Shown one piece after another: positions 8,286-16,937 of a DNA stretch of 47,180 nt; the stretch's first letter is position 1; each line of letters opens with the position of its first letter. Both the position numbers and the translations under genes were made by a program. Origin of the DNA: Saccharothrix sp. ST-888 (GTDB lineage: Bacteria; Actinomycetota; Actinomycetes; Streptomycetales; Streptomycetaceae). The stretch is from the NCBI RefSeq assembly GCF_000955975.1, contig NZ_JYJF01000050.1, positions 1 through 47,180 of the forward strand, given 5' to 3'. Under the pieces are notes generated by a model, which was not told the DNA's origin, did not search any database, and worked only from the letters and a program-made list of their open reading frames with translations.

Positions 8286-8708
8286 CTAGACGACCAGGGC
8301 GGTTGCGCCCTGGATTTCGACGACATCGACCTGCTGGCCCGGTTCGTACACACTGCCGGGGTTGAGCGCCCGGGCCGACCAGATCTCGCCGTTCAGCTTG
8401 ATCCGCCCGCCCTCCCCGTCGACCTGCTGCTGGACGACCGCGGTGGCGCCGATCAGCGCCGCCGTCCCCGTCCGGATCTCCGGCGACTGGCGCAGCTGCC
8501 GGTAGGCGATCGGCCGGACGAAGGCCAGCAGCGCGACGGAGACCCCGACGAAGACCAGGAACTGGAGCACCACACCCGCCCCCAGTCCGGCCGCCAGCGC
8601 GGCGGCACCGGCGCCGACCGCGAACATCGCGAACTCCGGCAGCGCGGTGAGCACCAGCGGTATGCCCAGACCGACGGCGGCCAGCAGCCACCAAATCCAG
8701 CTCTCCAC
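8286..8708 (-). CDS. NfeD family protein
   Basis: A 140-aa short-form NfeD. Three or four membrane helices span residues 5-70 (WIWWLLAAVGLGIPLVL and following), then an OB-fold domain (LIGATAVVQQQ to VEIQGATALVV) typical of NfeD soluble tails. NfeD proteins operate with SPFH/slipin partners in membrane microdomains; here the slipin gene follows directly. The GTG start lacks a strong ribosome-binding site but has TAGGAT ending 6 nt before it, suggesting a leaderless transcript. The longer serine-protease-type N-terminus of some NfeD proteins is absent. Confidence 0.9.
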   Translation of the reverse strand: MESWIWWLLAAVGLGIPLVLTALPEFAMFAVGAGAAALAAGLGAGVVLQFLVFVGVSVALLAFVRPIAYRQLRQSPEIRTGTAALIGATAVVQQQVDGEGGRIKLNGEIWSARALNPGSVYEPGQQVDVVEIQGATALVV

Positions 8709-8714
8709 AGATCC

Positions 8715-8720
8715 ATCCTA
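8715..8720 (-). promoter_or_regulatory. -10 box of a predicted leaderless promoter for nfeD
   Basis: TAGGAT on the minus strand lies 6 nt before the GTG of nfeD. That spacing would put the transcription start at or next to the start codon. No convincing -35 box was found. Confidence 0.45.
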
Positions 8721-8770
8721 GGTACGGGAAGACTCTTCCGGCGTAGGTTCCCGCAGGTGGATGGGCGGAA

Positions 8771-8792
8771 ACCGGTCGTGCGTACGACCGGT
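8771..8792 (-). terminator. Terminator after the ABC ATPase gene
   Basis: A perfect 9-bp hairpin (ACCGGTCGT at 8771-8779 with 8784-8792) with loop GCGT, 37 bp past the stop codon. Confidence 0.6.
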
Positions 8793-8829
8793 CCCGGTTC
8801 GGCCCGATTCAGTTGTCCGGTGCCCGGTC

Positions 8830-9621
8830 TCAGCCGAGCGGCAGGCCCTGCGCGGACCAGCGGTCGCCGCGCCGCTCCAGGGTGAGCGGCAGGCCGAAGC
8901 AGAGCGAGAGGTTGCGGGCGGTCAGCTCGGTGTCGATCGGCCCCGCGGTCAGCACCTTGCCCTGGCGGATCATCAGGACATGGGTGAAGCCGGGGGCGAT
9001 CTCCTCGACGTGGTGGGTGACCATCGCCATCGCGGGGGCGTACTCGTCCTGGGCCAGCGCGCCGAGGCGGCGGACCAGGTCCTCGCGGCCGCCGAGGTCG
9101 AGACCGGCGGCGGGCTCGTCGAGGAGCAGCAGCTCGGGGTCGGTCATCAGGCCACGGGCGATCAGGGTGCGCTTGCGCTCGCCCTCGGAGAGGGTGCCGA
9201 ACTTGCGGTCGACCAGGTGCGCCATGCCGAGCCGGTCCAGCAGCGCCATGGCGCGCTGCTCGTCGGTGGTCTCGTACTGCTCCCGCCAGCTGACCGTCAT
9301 GCCGTACGCGGCGGTCAGCACGACCTGGAGCACGGTCTGGTCGGCGGGCAGCCGGTCCATCATCGAGGCGCCGGCCAGGCCGATCCGCTGGCGCAGCTCG
9401 AAGACGTCCACGGCGCCGAGCTTCTCGCCGAGGATCGCGGCGGTGCCGGTGCTCGGGAAGAGGTAGGTGGAGGCGACCTGCAGCAGGGTCGTCTTGCCCG
9501 CACCGTTCGGGCCGAGGATCACCCAGCGCTCACCCTCGGAGATCGACCAGGAGACCTGGTCGATGAGCGCGTGCCCCTCCCGGACCACGGATACGTCCAC
9601 CAGCTCCAGCACGTCGCTCAT
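8830..9621 (-). CDS. ABC transporter ATP-binding protein (stand-alone)
   Basis: A 263-aa single nucleotide-binding domain. Walker A is GPNGAGKTT (about residues 37-45). The signature region is TLSEGERKR, departing from LSGGQ. Walker B is LLLLDEPAAGLD, and the switch His is in MVTHHVEEI. No permease or binding-protein gene is adjacent, so its partner is unknown; this branch resembles ModF/YlmA-type ATPases, whose role is unclear. ATG 9621 has GGGGAAGG 7 nt upstream. It is divergent from the hypothetical gene at 9824. Confidence 0.88.
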   Translation of the reverse strand: MSDVLELVDVSVVREGHALIDQVSWSISEGERWVILGPNGAGKTTLLQVASTYLFPSTGTAAILGEKLGAVDVFELRQRIGLAGASMMDRLPADQTVLQVVLTAAYGMTVSWREQYETTDEQRAMALLDRLGMAHLVDRKFGTLSEGERKRTLIARGLMTDPELLLLDEPAAGLDLGGREDLVRRLGALAQDEYAPAMAMVTHHVEEIAPGFTHVLMIRQGKVLTAGPIDTELTARNLSLCFGLPLTLERRGDRWSAQGLPLG

Positions 9622-9811
9622 GCCTACGCCTTCCCCAATGCAGATTCGGCCGTCCGTGGGACCTGCGCGAAAGGTCCTCGGGGTGCGGTCCACTCGTGTC
9701 GACAGTCGGTGCGAGCGAGCAGCCCGCTCCGGCCGCCGGGTAAGGCTGGGAGGGGTGCGCCGCACGCAGCACAGCCCCAAACCTACGCCACGCGGATGGC
9801 CGAGTTTTCCG

Positions 9812-9817
9812 TAGGCT
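9812..9817 (+). promoter_or_regulatory. -10 box of a predicted leaderless promoter
   Basis: TAGGCT followed by six bases and then the ATG at 9824. No ribosome-binding site precedes that start, so the mRNA is probably leaderless. The -35 region is not recognisable. Confidence 0.45.
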
Positions 9818-9823
9818 GGCCGG

Positions 9824-10624
9824 ATGCTCGCCACACCTGCCGACAATCCGTACGAAGAACCGCGCTCCGGGCGCCTGACCGCCTGGGGCAACGCCCTGCT
9901 CGCCGGGCTCGTCCCGCCCGACAACGCCGCCGCGGCGGTGCTCGGCGAGGACGAGACCCACCGGGTCACCGGGCTGCCGGGCGACACCGACGGGGACGAG
10001 CACGGGCTCACCTGGGCGCTCGGGCGGCTGCGTGTCCTCGGGGCGAAGGGGCTCCGGCTGGCCCTGCCCGACGCCGGGCACCCGCTGGGGCTGACCGGTC
10101 CCGCCGAGTTCAACACGCGGGCGATGGGGGTCGGCGAGGCGGTGCTGGCGGTCGGGCTGCCGATCGGGCTGGTCCCCGAGATCGAGGTGTACGGGCCGGC
10201 GGGCGACCAGGGGACCCGGGTGCTCTGGCGCTGCGGCACCGTCAACGACGGCCCGCCGGCCGGGGTGCCCTCGCTGCACGAGGCCGAGCGCGAGCTCACG
10301 GACGGCCTGCGCGAGGCCACGCTGCTGCTCACCCGGCTGGACGTGGCGGGCGCCGGGCCCGAGGCGCTGCGGGCGCTGGAGGCGTACCGGCGGCGGGGGC
10401 ACGCGGAGCTGCTCGCGCCCGGGTACTCGCCGCGCGCCGTCCGCGTCCTGGAGTCGGCCCGGCAGATCTCGGCGCTGCTCGCCATCGCCCTGGGCGGTCA
10501 CGGGGCGGCGGTCAGCGCCTCCGAGATGGCCGCCCGCCGCGAGGTGCTGGCCCCGCTGGTCCAGACGGCCCGCCGCGCGCAGATCGCCGCCTACAACTCC
10601 CTGGCGGACGAGCCCCGCGGCTGA
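9824..10624 (+). CDS. Conserved hypothetical protein
   Basis: A 266-aa protein, apparently cytoplasmic, with no signal peptide or membrane span and no motif I can name. It is rich in Ala/Gly/Leu/Arg. The codon use fits the window, and the start is supported by a TAGGCT element 6 nt upstream rather than by a ribosome-binding site. Its central part (ALPDAGHPLGLTGPAEFN) and the predicted helical C-terminus (about 165-255) suggest two domains. It looks like a streptomycete-conserved protein of unknown role. It is divergent from the ABC ATPase gene and convergent with the response regulator gene. Confidence 0.7.
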   Translation: MLATPADNPYEEPRSGRLTAWGNALLAGLVPPDNAAAAVLGEDETHRVTGLPGDTDGDEHGLTWALGRLRVLGAKGLRLALPDAGHPLGLTGPAEFNTRAMGVGEAVLAVGLPIGLVPEIEVYGPAGDQGTRVLWRCGTVNDGPPAGVPSLHEAERELTDGLREATLLLTRLDVAGAGPEALRALEAYRRRGHAELLAPGYSPRAVRVLESARQISALLAIALGGHGAAVSASEMAARREVLAPLVQTARRAQIAAYNSLADEPRG

Positions 10625-10644
10625 GGCCCGGCCCTTCGCGGGTA

Positions 10645-10720
10645 CTCGGGGCGTGGGTCACCGTGCGAACCCGACTGGACGAAGTCCCCTGCCGGTTCGC
10701 GCAGTTCCCCGCGCCCCTGT
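10645..10720. repeat. G+C-rich palindromic intergenic element, copy 1
   Basis: The junction of two convergent genes carries TTCGCGCAGTTCCCCGCGCC followed by CCTG (10696-10719), with an imperfect inverted partner to its left (GGGGCGTGGG around 10648-10657 and GCGAAC at 10665-10670). The same core appears at 16829-16927 and 37329-37422. It probably acts as a terminator or a REP-like element. Confidence 0.55.
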
Positions 10721-10735
10721 TCAGCTCACGGCCGA

Positions 10736-11383
10736 CTAGGCCTCGCCGTTGCGGACGGCCCACAGGGCGGCCTGGGTGCGGTCGGCGAGGTCGAGTTTCA
10801 TCAGGATGTTGGAGACGTGGGTCTTGACGGTCTTCTCGGAGAGGTGGAGCGTGCGGGCGATCTCCCGGTTGGAGCGGCCGTCGGCGATGTGGCTCAGCAC
10901 CTCGCGTTCGCGTTCGGTCAGGGTGCCGCCCCGGCCCTGGGGGGTGCGGGGGCCAGCGTCGGACAGGAGCGCCTCGGCCAGTTCGGGCTGGAGCAGGACG
11001 TGCCCGGCGTGGACGGAGCGGATCGCCCCGGCCAGCGCCTCGGGGTCGACGTCCTTGTACACGTAGCCGGCCGCGCCGGCCCGCAGGGCGGGGACCATGG
11101 TCCGGTGCTCGGTGAAGCTGGTGACGATCAGGATCCGGGCCGTGCTGCCCTGCTCCTTGAGCAGCTTGAGCGCCTCGATGCCGTCCACGCCGGGCATCTT
11201 CAGGTCCATCAGGACCACGTCCGGCAGCAGCTCCTGGGCTCGTGCGACGCCTTCCGCACCGTCCGCGGCCTCGCCGACCACCTCGATGTCGTCCTGCACC
11301 TCGAGGAAGGTCCGCAGGCCCCGCCGGACCACCTGGTGGTCGTCCACCAGCAGGACGCGGATCACCGACGACAGGTCAGGCAC
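10736..11383 (-). CDS. NarL/LuxR-type response regulator
   Basis: A 215-aa two-component response regulator. The receiver domain (1-125) has the acidic pocket VDD, the phospho-acceptor D60 in VVLMDLKMPG and the conserved Lys in YVYKD. A LuxR-type helix-turn-helix follows at about 150-210 (LTEREREVLSHIADGRSNREIA and TVKTHVSNILMKL). It should bind DNA when phosphorylated by the overlapping kinase gene: the GTG start at 11383 lies inside the 3' end of the kinase gene (8-bp overlap). Targets are unknown. Confidence 0.93.
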   Translation of the reverse strand: MPDLSSVIRVLLVDDHQVVRRGLRTFLEVQDDIEVVGEAADGAEGVARAQELLPDVVLMDLKMPGVDGIEALKLLKEQGSTARILIVTSFTEHRTMVPALRAGAAGYVYKDVDPEALAGAIRSVHAGHVLLQPELAEALLSDAGPRTPQGRGGTLTEREREVLSHIADGRSNREIARTLHLSEKTVKTHVSNILMKLDLADRTQAALWAVRNGEA

Positions 11384-12545
11384 CGGGTACCTCCATCTCC
11401 ACGACCGTCCCCTTGCCGGGGAACGACTCCAGCATCAGTGTGCCGCCGACGGCCGACGCCCGGTCGCGCATCGACACCAGGCCGAGGTGGCGTCCGGCCC
11501 GCTGGACGGAGTCGGGGTCGAAGCCGCGTCCGTCGTCGACCACCCGCAACACCGCGCCGCGGCCCGGGGTGGCGGCCAGGGTGACCTCCACGTGGCGGGC
11601 GTCGGCGTGCCGCAGGGCGTTGTGCAGGGCCTCCTGGGCGACCCGCAGCACCGCCGCCTCCTGGCCCGCGGGCAGCGCCCGGACGCCCTGGCTGGTGAAC
11701 CGGACCGCCGCGCTGTGGGCCCGGTCGAGCAGTTGGACCTGTGAGGCGAGGGTGGCGACCAGGCCGTCCTCGTCCAGCGCGGCGGGGCGCAACTCGACCA
11801 CCACGGTGCGCAGTTCGTCGGCCGCCTCGGCGGCCAGCCGGGCCACCTCGACGAGTTCGGCCCGGGCCCTGGCCGGGTCGCGGTCGACCAGGGTGGCGGC
11901 GGCCTTGGCGGTGAGGCGCAGCGAGAAGAGCTTCTGGGAGACCGCGTCGTGCAGGTCGTGGGCGATCCGGGCGCGTTCGCCGGCCAGGGTGAGTTCACGG
12001 CTGCGCTCGTAGAGGCGGGCGTTGCCGAGGGCGATGGCGGCGTGCGCGGCGAGGATCCGCAGCAGTTCCTCGTCCCGCTCGGTGAAGCCGCAGGCCCGGC
12101 CCGCCGGGCTGCGCTTGTTGGCGAGGAAGACCGCGCCGAGGATCTCGCCGTCGTCGATGATCGGCATCCCGAGGAAGTCCTTCATGTCGGGGTGCGCGTC
12201 CGGCCAGCCCTCGAAGTCGGGCGCCAGGCGGACGTCGGCGAGCCGGGTCGGGTCGAGCCGGTGGAGCATCGAGGCGAGCACGCCGTGCTGGCGGGGCAGC
12301 GGGCCGATGGCCTTCCACTGCTCGTCGGTGACGCCGTCCACCACGAACTGGGCGAAGCCGCCGTGGTCGTCGGGCACGCCGAGGGCCGCGTACTCGGCGT
12401 CGAGCAGCTGCCGGGCGGAGGCGGTGATCCGGCGCAGTACCTCGCGGACTTCGAGGTGGCGGCTCATCGCGAGGACGGCGGTGCTGACCGCTTCGATCCC
12501 GCCGAGGCTGGGGTCGCAGGCAGGCGTGGGTTCGTCGGCGGTCAT
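11376..12545 (-). CDS. GAF-domain sensor histidine kinase (NarL/HisKA_3 type)
   Basis: A 389-aa kinase without membrane spans, so probably cytosolic. The GAF domain covers about residues 18-178. The HisKA_3 dimerisation helix has RIAHDLHDAVSQ, with likely phospho-acceptor His199. The HATPase domain carries the N-box AQEALHNALRHAD and G-box DDGRGFDPDS, then HLGLVSMRDRA. Its partner regulator overlaps the 3' end. ATG 12545 lacks a ribosome-binding site but has TAGCGT 7 nt upstream, predicting a leaderless mRNA. The GAF ligand (haem, flavin, NO or other) cannot be told; the layout resembles DevS/DosT-type kinases only loosely. Confidence 0.92.
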   Translation of the reverse strand: MTADEPTPACDPSLGGIEAVSTAVLAMSRHLEVREVLRRITASARQLLDAEYAALGVPDDHGGFAQFVVDGVTDEQWKAIGPLPRQHGVLASMLHRLDPTRLADVRLAPDFEGWPDAHPDMKDFLGMPIIDDGEILGAVFLANKRSPAGRACGFTERDEELLRILAAHAAIALGNARLYERSRELTLAGERARIAHDLHDAVSQKLFSLRLTAKAAATLVDRDPARARAELVEVARLAAEAADELRTVVVELRPAALDEDGLVATLASQVQLLDRAHSAAVRFTSQGVRALPAGQEAAVLRVAQEALHNALRHADARHVEVTLAATPGRGAVLRVVDDGRGFDPDSVQRAGRHLGLVSMRDRASAVGGTLMLESFPGKGTVVEMEVPGA

Positions 12546-12552
12546 GTGCCCA

Positions 12553-12558
12553 ACGCTA
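12553..12558 (-). promoter_or_regulatory. -10 box of a predicted leaderless promoter for the kinase gene
   Basis: TAGCGT on the minus strand, 7 nt before the ATG at 12545, with no ribosome-binding site present. Confidence 0.4.
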
Positions 12559-12659
12559 CCGCCGCCCGGGTGGGCCGGGCATGCGGCGCCGGGCGTAGGA
12601 CCTGCGGCGTAGTCGGAGGGTCCCGAAGGTCCGGTCATGAAAGGCCCGGTCACGCAGAC

Positions 12660-12700
12660 GGGCGGCCCCGGTCGAATCCTGGATTCGACCGGGGCCGCCC
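12660..12700 (-). terminator. Very strong terminator hairpin after the FHA-ABC gene
   Basis: A perfect 19-bp stem (12660-12678 with 12682-12700) with a 3-nt loop, 16 bp past the stop codon at 12717. It is among the longest uninterrupted stems in the window and separates the exporter gene from the two-component genes downstream. Confidence 0.8.
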
Positions 12701-12716
12701 GTGCGGGTCCGGCGGG

Positions 12717-15290
12717 TCAGCCCTTCTGCATGACCTCGGGCTCGTGCCGGCGCTGGAGCCGCTGCACCAGGAACGCCAGCGCGACCGACATGACCAGCAG
12801 GACGAGGCAGTTGACGACCCAGTGGCCCACCGAGTGGTCCCAGAGCGCGTCGATCTCCCCGGGCTTGCTGCCCATCGGGGCGATGTGCGCCAGGTCCAGG
12901 GTGTTGCCCGTGGCGGCGAGGCCCCAGCGGGCGGGCATCAGCCAGGCCAGCTGCTCCAGGCCCGGCTTGTGGAAGAGCTGGAAGACCGCACCGGTGAAGA
13001 CCATCTGCACGATGGCGAACATCACCAGCAGCGGCATGGTCTTCTCGGCCGTCTTGACCAGGGCGGAGATCACCAGGCCGACCATCATCGAGGTGACGCT
13101 GAGCAGGATGATGCCGATCGCCATCTCGACGGCGGGCGCGTGCTTGAACACCAGGCCCTCGGCGGGCAGCTTGCGCACCCCGAAGCCGATCCCCGAGATG
13201 ATCGCGCCCTGCAGGACGCTGACCACACCGAGCACGATGATCTTCGACATCAGGTACGCCGACCGGGAGAGCCCGGTGGCGCGTTCCCGTTCGTAGATCG
13301 CCCGTTCCTTGATCAGCTCACGGACGGAGTTGGCCGTACCGGACAGACACGCGCCGAAGGCGAGCACCAGCAGGACCATGGCCGCGGTGCCGTTGGTGTG
13401 CGTCTTCGGGCTGGGTTGCAGCCCGAAGTCGTCGGGAATCATCGCGCTCACCACGCCGAGCACCAGCGGCATCAGCAGCGACAGCGCGATGAAGCCCCAG
13501 TCGGAGCCGATCACCGAGAGGTAGCGGCGGATCAGCGTCCACAGCTGGGAGCCCCAGCTCTGCGGCTTGGGCGGGCGGATCTGCTCGCGGGCGATGGCGG
13601 GGGACTGGGCGGCGACCGAGTCCACGTCGGCCGAGTACTGCTGGTAGTGCACCGAACCCCGGTAGCGGCCCGCCCAGTCGTGGTCGGGGTAGTTCTCGAA
13701 GGCCTGGAAGACGTCGGCCCAGGTCTCGTAGCCGAAGAAGTGCAGCGCCTCGTCCGGCGGACCGAAGTACGCCACCGAACCGCCGGGCGCCATCACCAGC
13801 AGCCGGTCGCAGAGCGCGAGTTCGGCCACCGAGTGGGTGACCACCAGGACCGTGCGGCCGTCGTCGGCGAGCCCGCGCAGGGTCTGCATGACCTCGCGGT
13901 CCATGCCCGGGTCGAGGCCGGAGGTGGGCTCGTCCAGGAAGATCAGCGACGGCTTGGTGAGCAGTTCCAGCGCGACCGAGACACGCTTCTGCTGGCCGCC
14001 GGAGAGCGCGGTGATGCGGTTGTCGGCGCGCTTGTCCAGGCGCAGCTCGTACAGCACCTCGTCGATCCGGCGCTCGCGCTCGGCGGGCTCGGTGTCGCCG
14101 GGGAAGCGCAGCCGGGCGGCGTACTTGAGGCCGGTGCGGACGGTGAGTTCCTTGTGCAGGATCTCCGACTGCGGCACCAGGCCGATCCGCGAGCGGAGTT
14201 CGGCGAACTGCTTGTAGAGGTTGCGGCCGTCGTAGAGGACGTCGCCCCGGTCGGCGGGACGGTAGCCGGTGAGCGCGCGCAGCAGGGTCGACTTGCCGGA
14301 GCCCGACGGGCCGATGACGGCGACCAGGGACTTCTCCGGGACGGAGAAGCTGACGTCGTTCAGCAGGATCTTCTTCCCACCCTTGTGCTCGACCTCGACG
14401 GTCAGGTGGCGGGCGGAGAAGGAGACCGCGCCGGTGTCGACGAACTCCTGCAGCTGGTCGCCGACCAGGGTGAAGGTGGAGTGGCCGACCGTCAGGCGGT
14501 CCTGCTGCCCCATCAGCTGGCGTTCCACCGGCTGGCCGTTGAGGAAGATCCCGTTGTGGCTGCCGAGGTCGACGATCTCCCAGCGGCCGTCGGGCAGTTG
14601 GCGCAGCTCCGCGTGGTGGCGGGAGACCTGGAGGTCGGAGACCACGATGTCGTTGTCCAGCGCACGGCCGATCCGGATGGTCCGCGACCCCGCGCTGAGG
14701 CTGCGCACCATGGTCGGACTTCCGAGGCCCGGCTGGGACTGCGCGCCGCCGTCGGCGGGCTGCGGGGCGGGTGCCTGCTGCTGCGGGAACCCGGACGGCT
14801 GCTGGGCGGGCCACTGCTGCTGGACCGGCGGCTGGGCGGGCCAGGGCTGCTGCGGCATCGCCGGCTGCTGCTGGTACTGCTGAGGCTGCTGGTACTGCTG
14901 GTGCTGGGGCGCGCTCGGGCCGGGCCTGGGCGCCGTGGTGGACTCGTACCAGGACGGGCTCTGCGGCTGCGCGGCCTGCTGCTGGGACGGCACCCCGGCC
15001 GGGGCCGAGAAGGCGAGCCTGGGCCCGCTCTCGGCGTTGCCGAGGTGCAGCACGGTGCCCGGCAGCAGCTGCGCGCGCAGCGTGCGCCCACCGGAGGCGT
15101 AACTGCCGTTGGTGCTGCCGTGGTCCTCGAACTGCCAGCTCGCGCCGTCGAAGGAGATGGTGGCGTGCCGCCAGGAGACCCTGGCGTCCTCGAACCGGAA
15201 GTCCGAGCCCGGGTCGCGCCCGATGGTGTACGACTGTCCGGGCTCCAGAACCCGCTGCTGCCCGTTGATCTCTGCTACGAGTTGCGGCAC
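12717..15290 (-). CDS. FHA-FHA-ABC exporter fusion (Rv1747-like)
   Basis: An 857-aa fused transporter. FHA domain 1 is at about 20-95 (IGRDPGSDFRFED, STNG). A Gln/Pro-rich linker spans 100-190. FHA domain 2 is at 200-280 (IGRALDNDIVVSD, SRHHAEL, SHNG). The nucleotide-binding domain at ~295-510 has Walker A GPSGSGKST, signature LSGGQQKR and Walker B LIFLDEPTSGLD. The ABC2-type membrane domain (about six helices) forms the last ~250 residues. The layout and length match Mycobacterium tuberculosis Rv1747, whose FHA domains bind phosphothreonine and link export to Ser/Thr kinases. The substrate is unknown. The GTG start gives MPQLVAEING. Confidence 0.92.
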   Translation of the reverse strand: MPQLVAEINGQQRVLEPGQSYTIGRDPGSDFRFEDARVSWRHATISFDGASWQFEDHGSTNGSYASGGRTLRAQLLPGTVLHLGNAESGPRLAFSAPAGVPSQQQAAQPQSPSWYESTTAPRPGPSAPQHQQYQQPQQYQQQPAMPQQPWPAQPPVQQQWPAQQPSGFPQQQAPAPQPADGGAQSQPGLGSPTMVRSLSAGSRTIRIGRALDNDIVVSDLQVSRHHAELRQLPDGRWEIVDLGSHNGIFLNGQPVERQLMGQQDRLTVGHSTFTLVGDQLQEFVDTGAVSFSARHLTVEVEHKGGKKILLNDVSFSVPEKSLVAVIGPSGSGKSTLLRALTGYRPADRGDVLYDGRNLYKQFAELRSRIGLVPQSEILHKELTVRTGLKYAARLRFPGDTEPAERERRIDEVLYELRLDKRADNRITALSGGQQKRVSVALELLTKPSLIFLDEPTSGLDPGMDREVMQTLRGLADDGRTVLVVTHSVAELALCDRLLVMAPGGSVAYFGPPDEALHFFGYETWADVFQAFENYPDHDWAGRYRGSVHYQQYSADVDSVAAQSPAIAREQIRPPKPQSWGSQLWTLIRRYLSVIGSDWGFIALSLLMPLVLGVVSAMIPDDFGLQPSPKTHTNGTAAMVLLVLAFGACLSGTANSVRELIKERAIYERERATGLSRSAYLMSKIIVLGVVSVLQGAIISGIGFGVRKLPAEGLVFKHAPAVEMAIGIILLSVTSMMVGLVISALVKTAEKTMPLLVMFAIVQMVFTGAVFQLFHKPGLEQLAWLMPARWGLAATGNTLDLAHIAPMGSKPGEIDALWDHSVGHWVVNCLVLLVMSVALAFLVQRLQRRHEPEVMQKG

Positions 15291-15543
15291 TGTCCGCCCG
15301 CCCCGCTCTCCGGTCCCCCGGGTGTTCCTGAATCTGACAGGGCGCATCATTCCAGCCGGGCGCCGCGCACCCAAAGTCCGGTCCGCCCTCGGCACAACCT
15401 TCACGCAACCTTCAGGGACACGGGGCGGCGGGAACCCGGGGCACACCGCTCCCCGAAGGCCCCCCGCGCCCCCGGCGCAGCGCGTCCACGGGCCGGACTG
15501 GTGCGGTGAACGGGGCAGGCGGCCCGGTAGCGTGGGAGGCACC

Positions 15544-16806
15544 ATGAACGCATCGCCTCCGGCCGCTGAGCCCCGCCCCGCCCCGCAGCCCTCCGCCCTG
15601 CTGACCCAGCGCGGCGCCGACGACGAGCGCACCCTGCTGGTCAAGGTGTTCGGCAAGGACCGTCCCGGTATCACCGCAGGCCTGTTCGCCACGCTCGGCG
15701 AGTTCGGCGTCGACGTGATCGACATCGAGCAGATGGTCACCCGGGGCCGGATAACGCTGTGCGCCCTGATCACTCCCCCGCCCGCGCCGGGCGCCGAGGG
15801 CACGCTGCGGGTCACCGTGCACCGCTGGGCCGAGAGCCTCCGGCTCCAGGCCGAGATCATCTCGGGTATCGGCGACAACCGCCCCCGCCGGGAGGGCCGC
15901 TCGCACGTCACCGTGCTCGGCCACCCGCTGACCGCCACCGCCGTCGCGGCGCTGGCCAACCGCGTCTCCGAGGCCGGCGGCAACATCGACCGCGTCTTCC
16001 GGCTGGCCAAGTACCCGGTGACCGCCGTCGAACTGGCCGTCTCCGGGGTCGCCACCGAGCAGCTGCGGGCCGAGCTGGCCGTCGAGGCGGCCGCGCAGCG
16101 GGTGGACATCGCCGTGGTCCAGGCCGGACTGCACCGCCGGGCCAAGCGCCTGATCGTGATGGACGTGGACTCCACCCTGATCCAGGACGAGGTGATCGAG
16201 CTCTTCGCCGCGCACGCGGGCTGCGAGCAGCAGGTCGCCGAGGTGACCGCCGCCGCGATGCGCGGCGAGCTGGACTTCGCGGAGTCGCTGCGGGCCCGGG
16301 TCGCCCTGCTGGCCGGGCTGGACGCCGGCGTGACCGAGAAGGTCCGCGCCGAGGTACGGCTGACGCCGGGCGCCCGCACCCTGATCCGCACCCTCCAGCG
16401 GCTCGGCTACCAGGTGGGGATCGTCTCCGGCGGGTTCACCCAGGTCACCGACCACCTGGTGGAGCTGCTGGGCCTGGACTTCGCCGCCGCCAACACCCTG
16501 GAGGTCGAGGACGGCAGGTTCACCGGCCGGGTGACCGGCGAGATCGTGGACCGGGCGGGCAAGGCGCGCTGGCTGGCACGGTTCGCCGAGCAGGCGCGGG
16601 TGCCGCTGGAGCAGACGGTGGCGATCGGCGACGGGGCCAACGATCTCGACATGCTGAACGCGGCCGGCCTCGGGGTCGCCTTCAACGCCAAGCCGGTGGT
16701 CCGGGAGGCCGCCGACACCGCGGTGAACGTGCCCTTCCTGGACACCGTGCTCTACCTGCTCGGGATCACCCGCGAGGAGGTGGAGGCCGCCGACCTGGTG
16801 GACTGA
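15544..16806 (+). CDS. serB: Phosphoserine phosphatase SerB
   Basis: A 420-aa enzyme for the last step of serine synthesis (O-phosphoserine to serine). The N-terminal half contains tandem ACT-type regulatory regions (about 25-190; FGKDRPGITAGLFATLGEF), as in the long actinobacterial SerB. The HAD phosphatase half has MDVDSTLIQDEVIE (DxDxT nucleophile motif), GIVSGGFTQV (motif II Ser), a conserved Lys in the K-A-R-W segment, and GDGANDLDML (motif IV). ATG 15544 has GGGAGG 5 nt upstream. It is divergent from the FHA-ABC gene and convergent with the SixA-like gene. Confidence 0.95.
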   Translation: MNASPPAAEPRPAPQPSALLTQRGADDERTLLVKVFGKDRPGITAGLFATLGEFGVDVIDIEQMVTRGRITLCALITPPPAPGAEGTLRVTVHRWAESLRLQAEIISGIGDNRPRREGRSHVTVLGHPLTATAVAALANRVSEAGGNIDRVFRLAKYPVTAVELAVSGVATEQLRAELAVEAAAQRVDIAVVQAGLHRRAKRLIVMDVDSTLIQDEVIELFAAHAGCEQQVAEVTAAAMRGELDFAESLRARVALLAGLDAGVTEKVRAEVRLTPGARTLIRTLQRLGYQVGIVSGGFTQVTDHLVELLGLDFAAANTLEVEDGRFTGRVTGEIVDRAGKARWLARFAEQARVPLEQTVAIGDGANDLDMLNAAGLGVAFNAKPVVREAADTAVNVPFLDTVLYLLGITREEVEAADLVD

Positions 16807-16828
16807 ACGTCCACCGGCGGCAGCGCTC

Positions 16829-16927
16829 CCAGGGGGCGCGGGGACGGCACAACGGGACGGCACGGGCGGTCCGCCCGGGTCCCGTCGCGGGGGGCGGGTT
16901 CCCCGCACCGCTCCCCGCGCCCCCTGG
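16829..16927. repeat. G+C-rich palindromic intergenic element, copy 2
   Basis: A perfect 16-bp inverted repeat (16829-16844 with 16912-16927; core GGGGGCGCGGGGA) spans a 67-bp loop that itself contains a direct repeat GGGACGGCAC and a small GGGCGGTCCGCCC hairpin. It fills the convergent junction of serB and the SixA-like gene and shares its core with the elements at 10645 and 37329. Confidence 0.65.
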
Positions 16928-16937
16928 ACGCCTTGGG

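Noticed and set aside
11949..15509. 1186-codon plus-strand frame
   Set aside because: It spans the histidine kinase and FHA-ABC genes in antisense, a typical high-G+C shadow frame.
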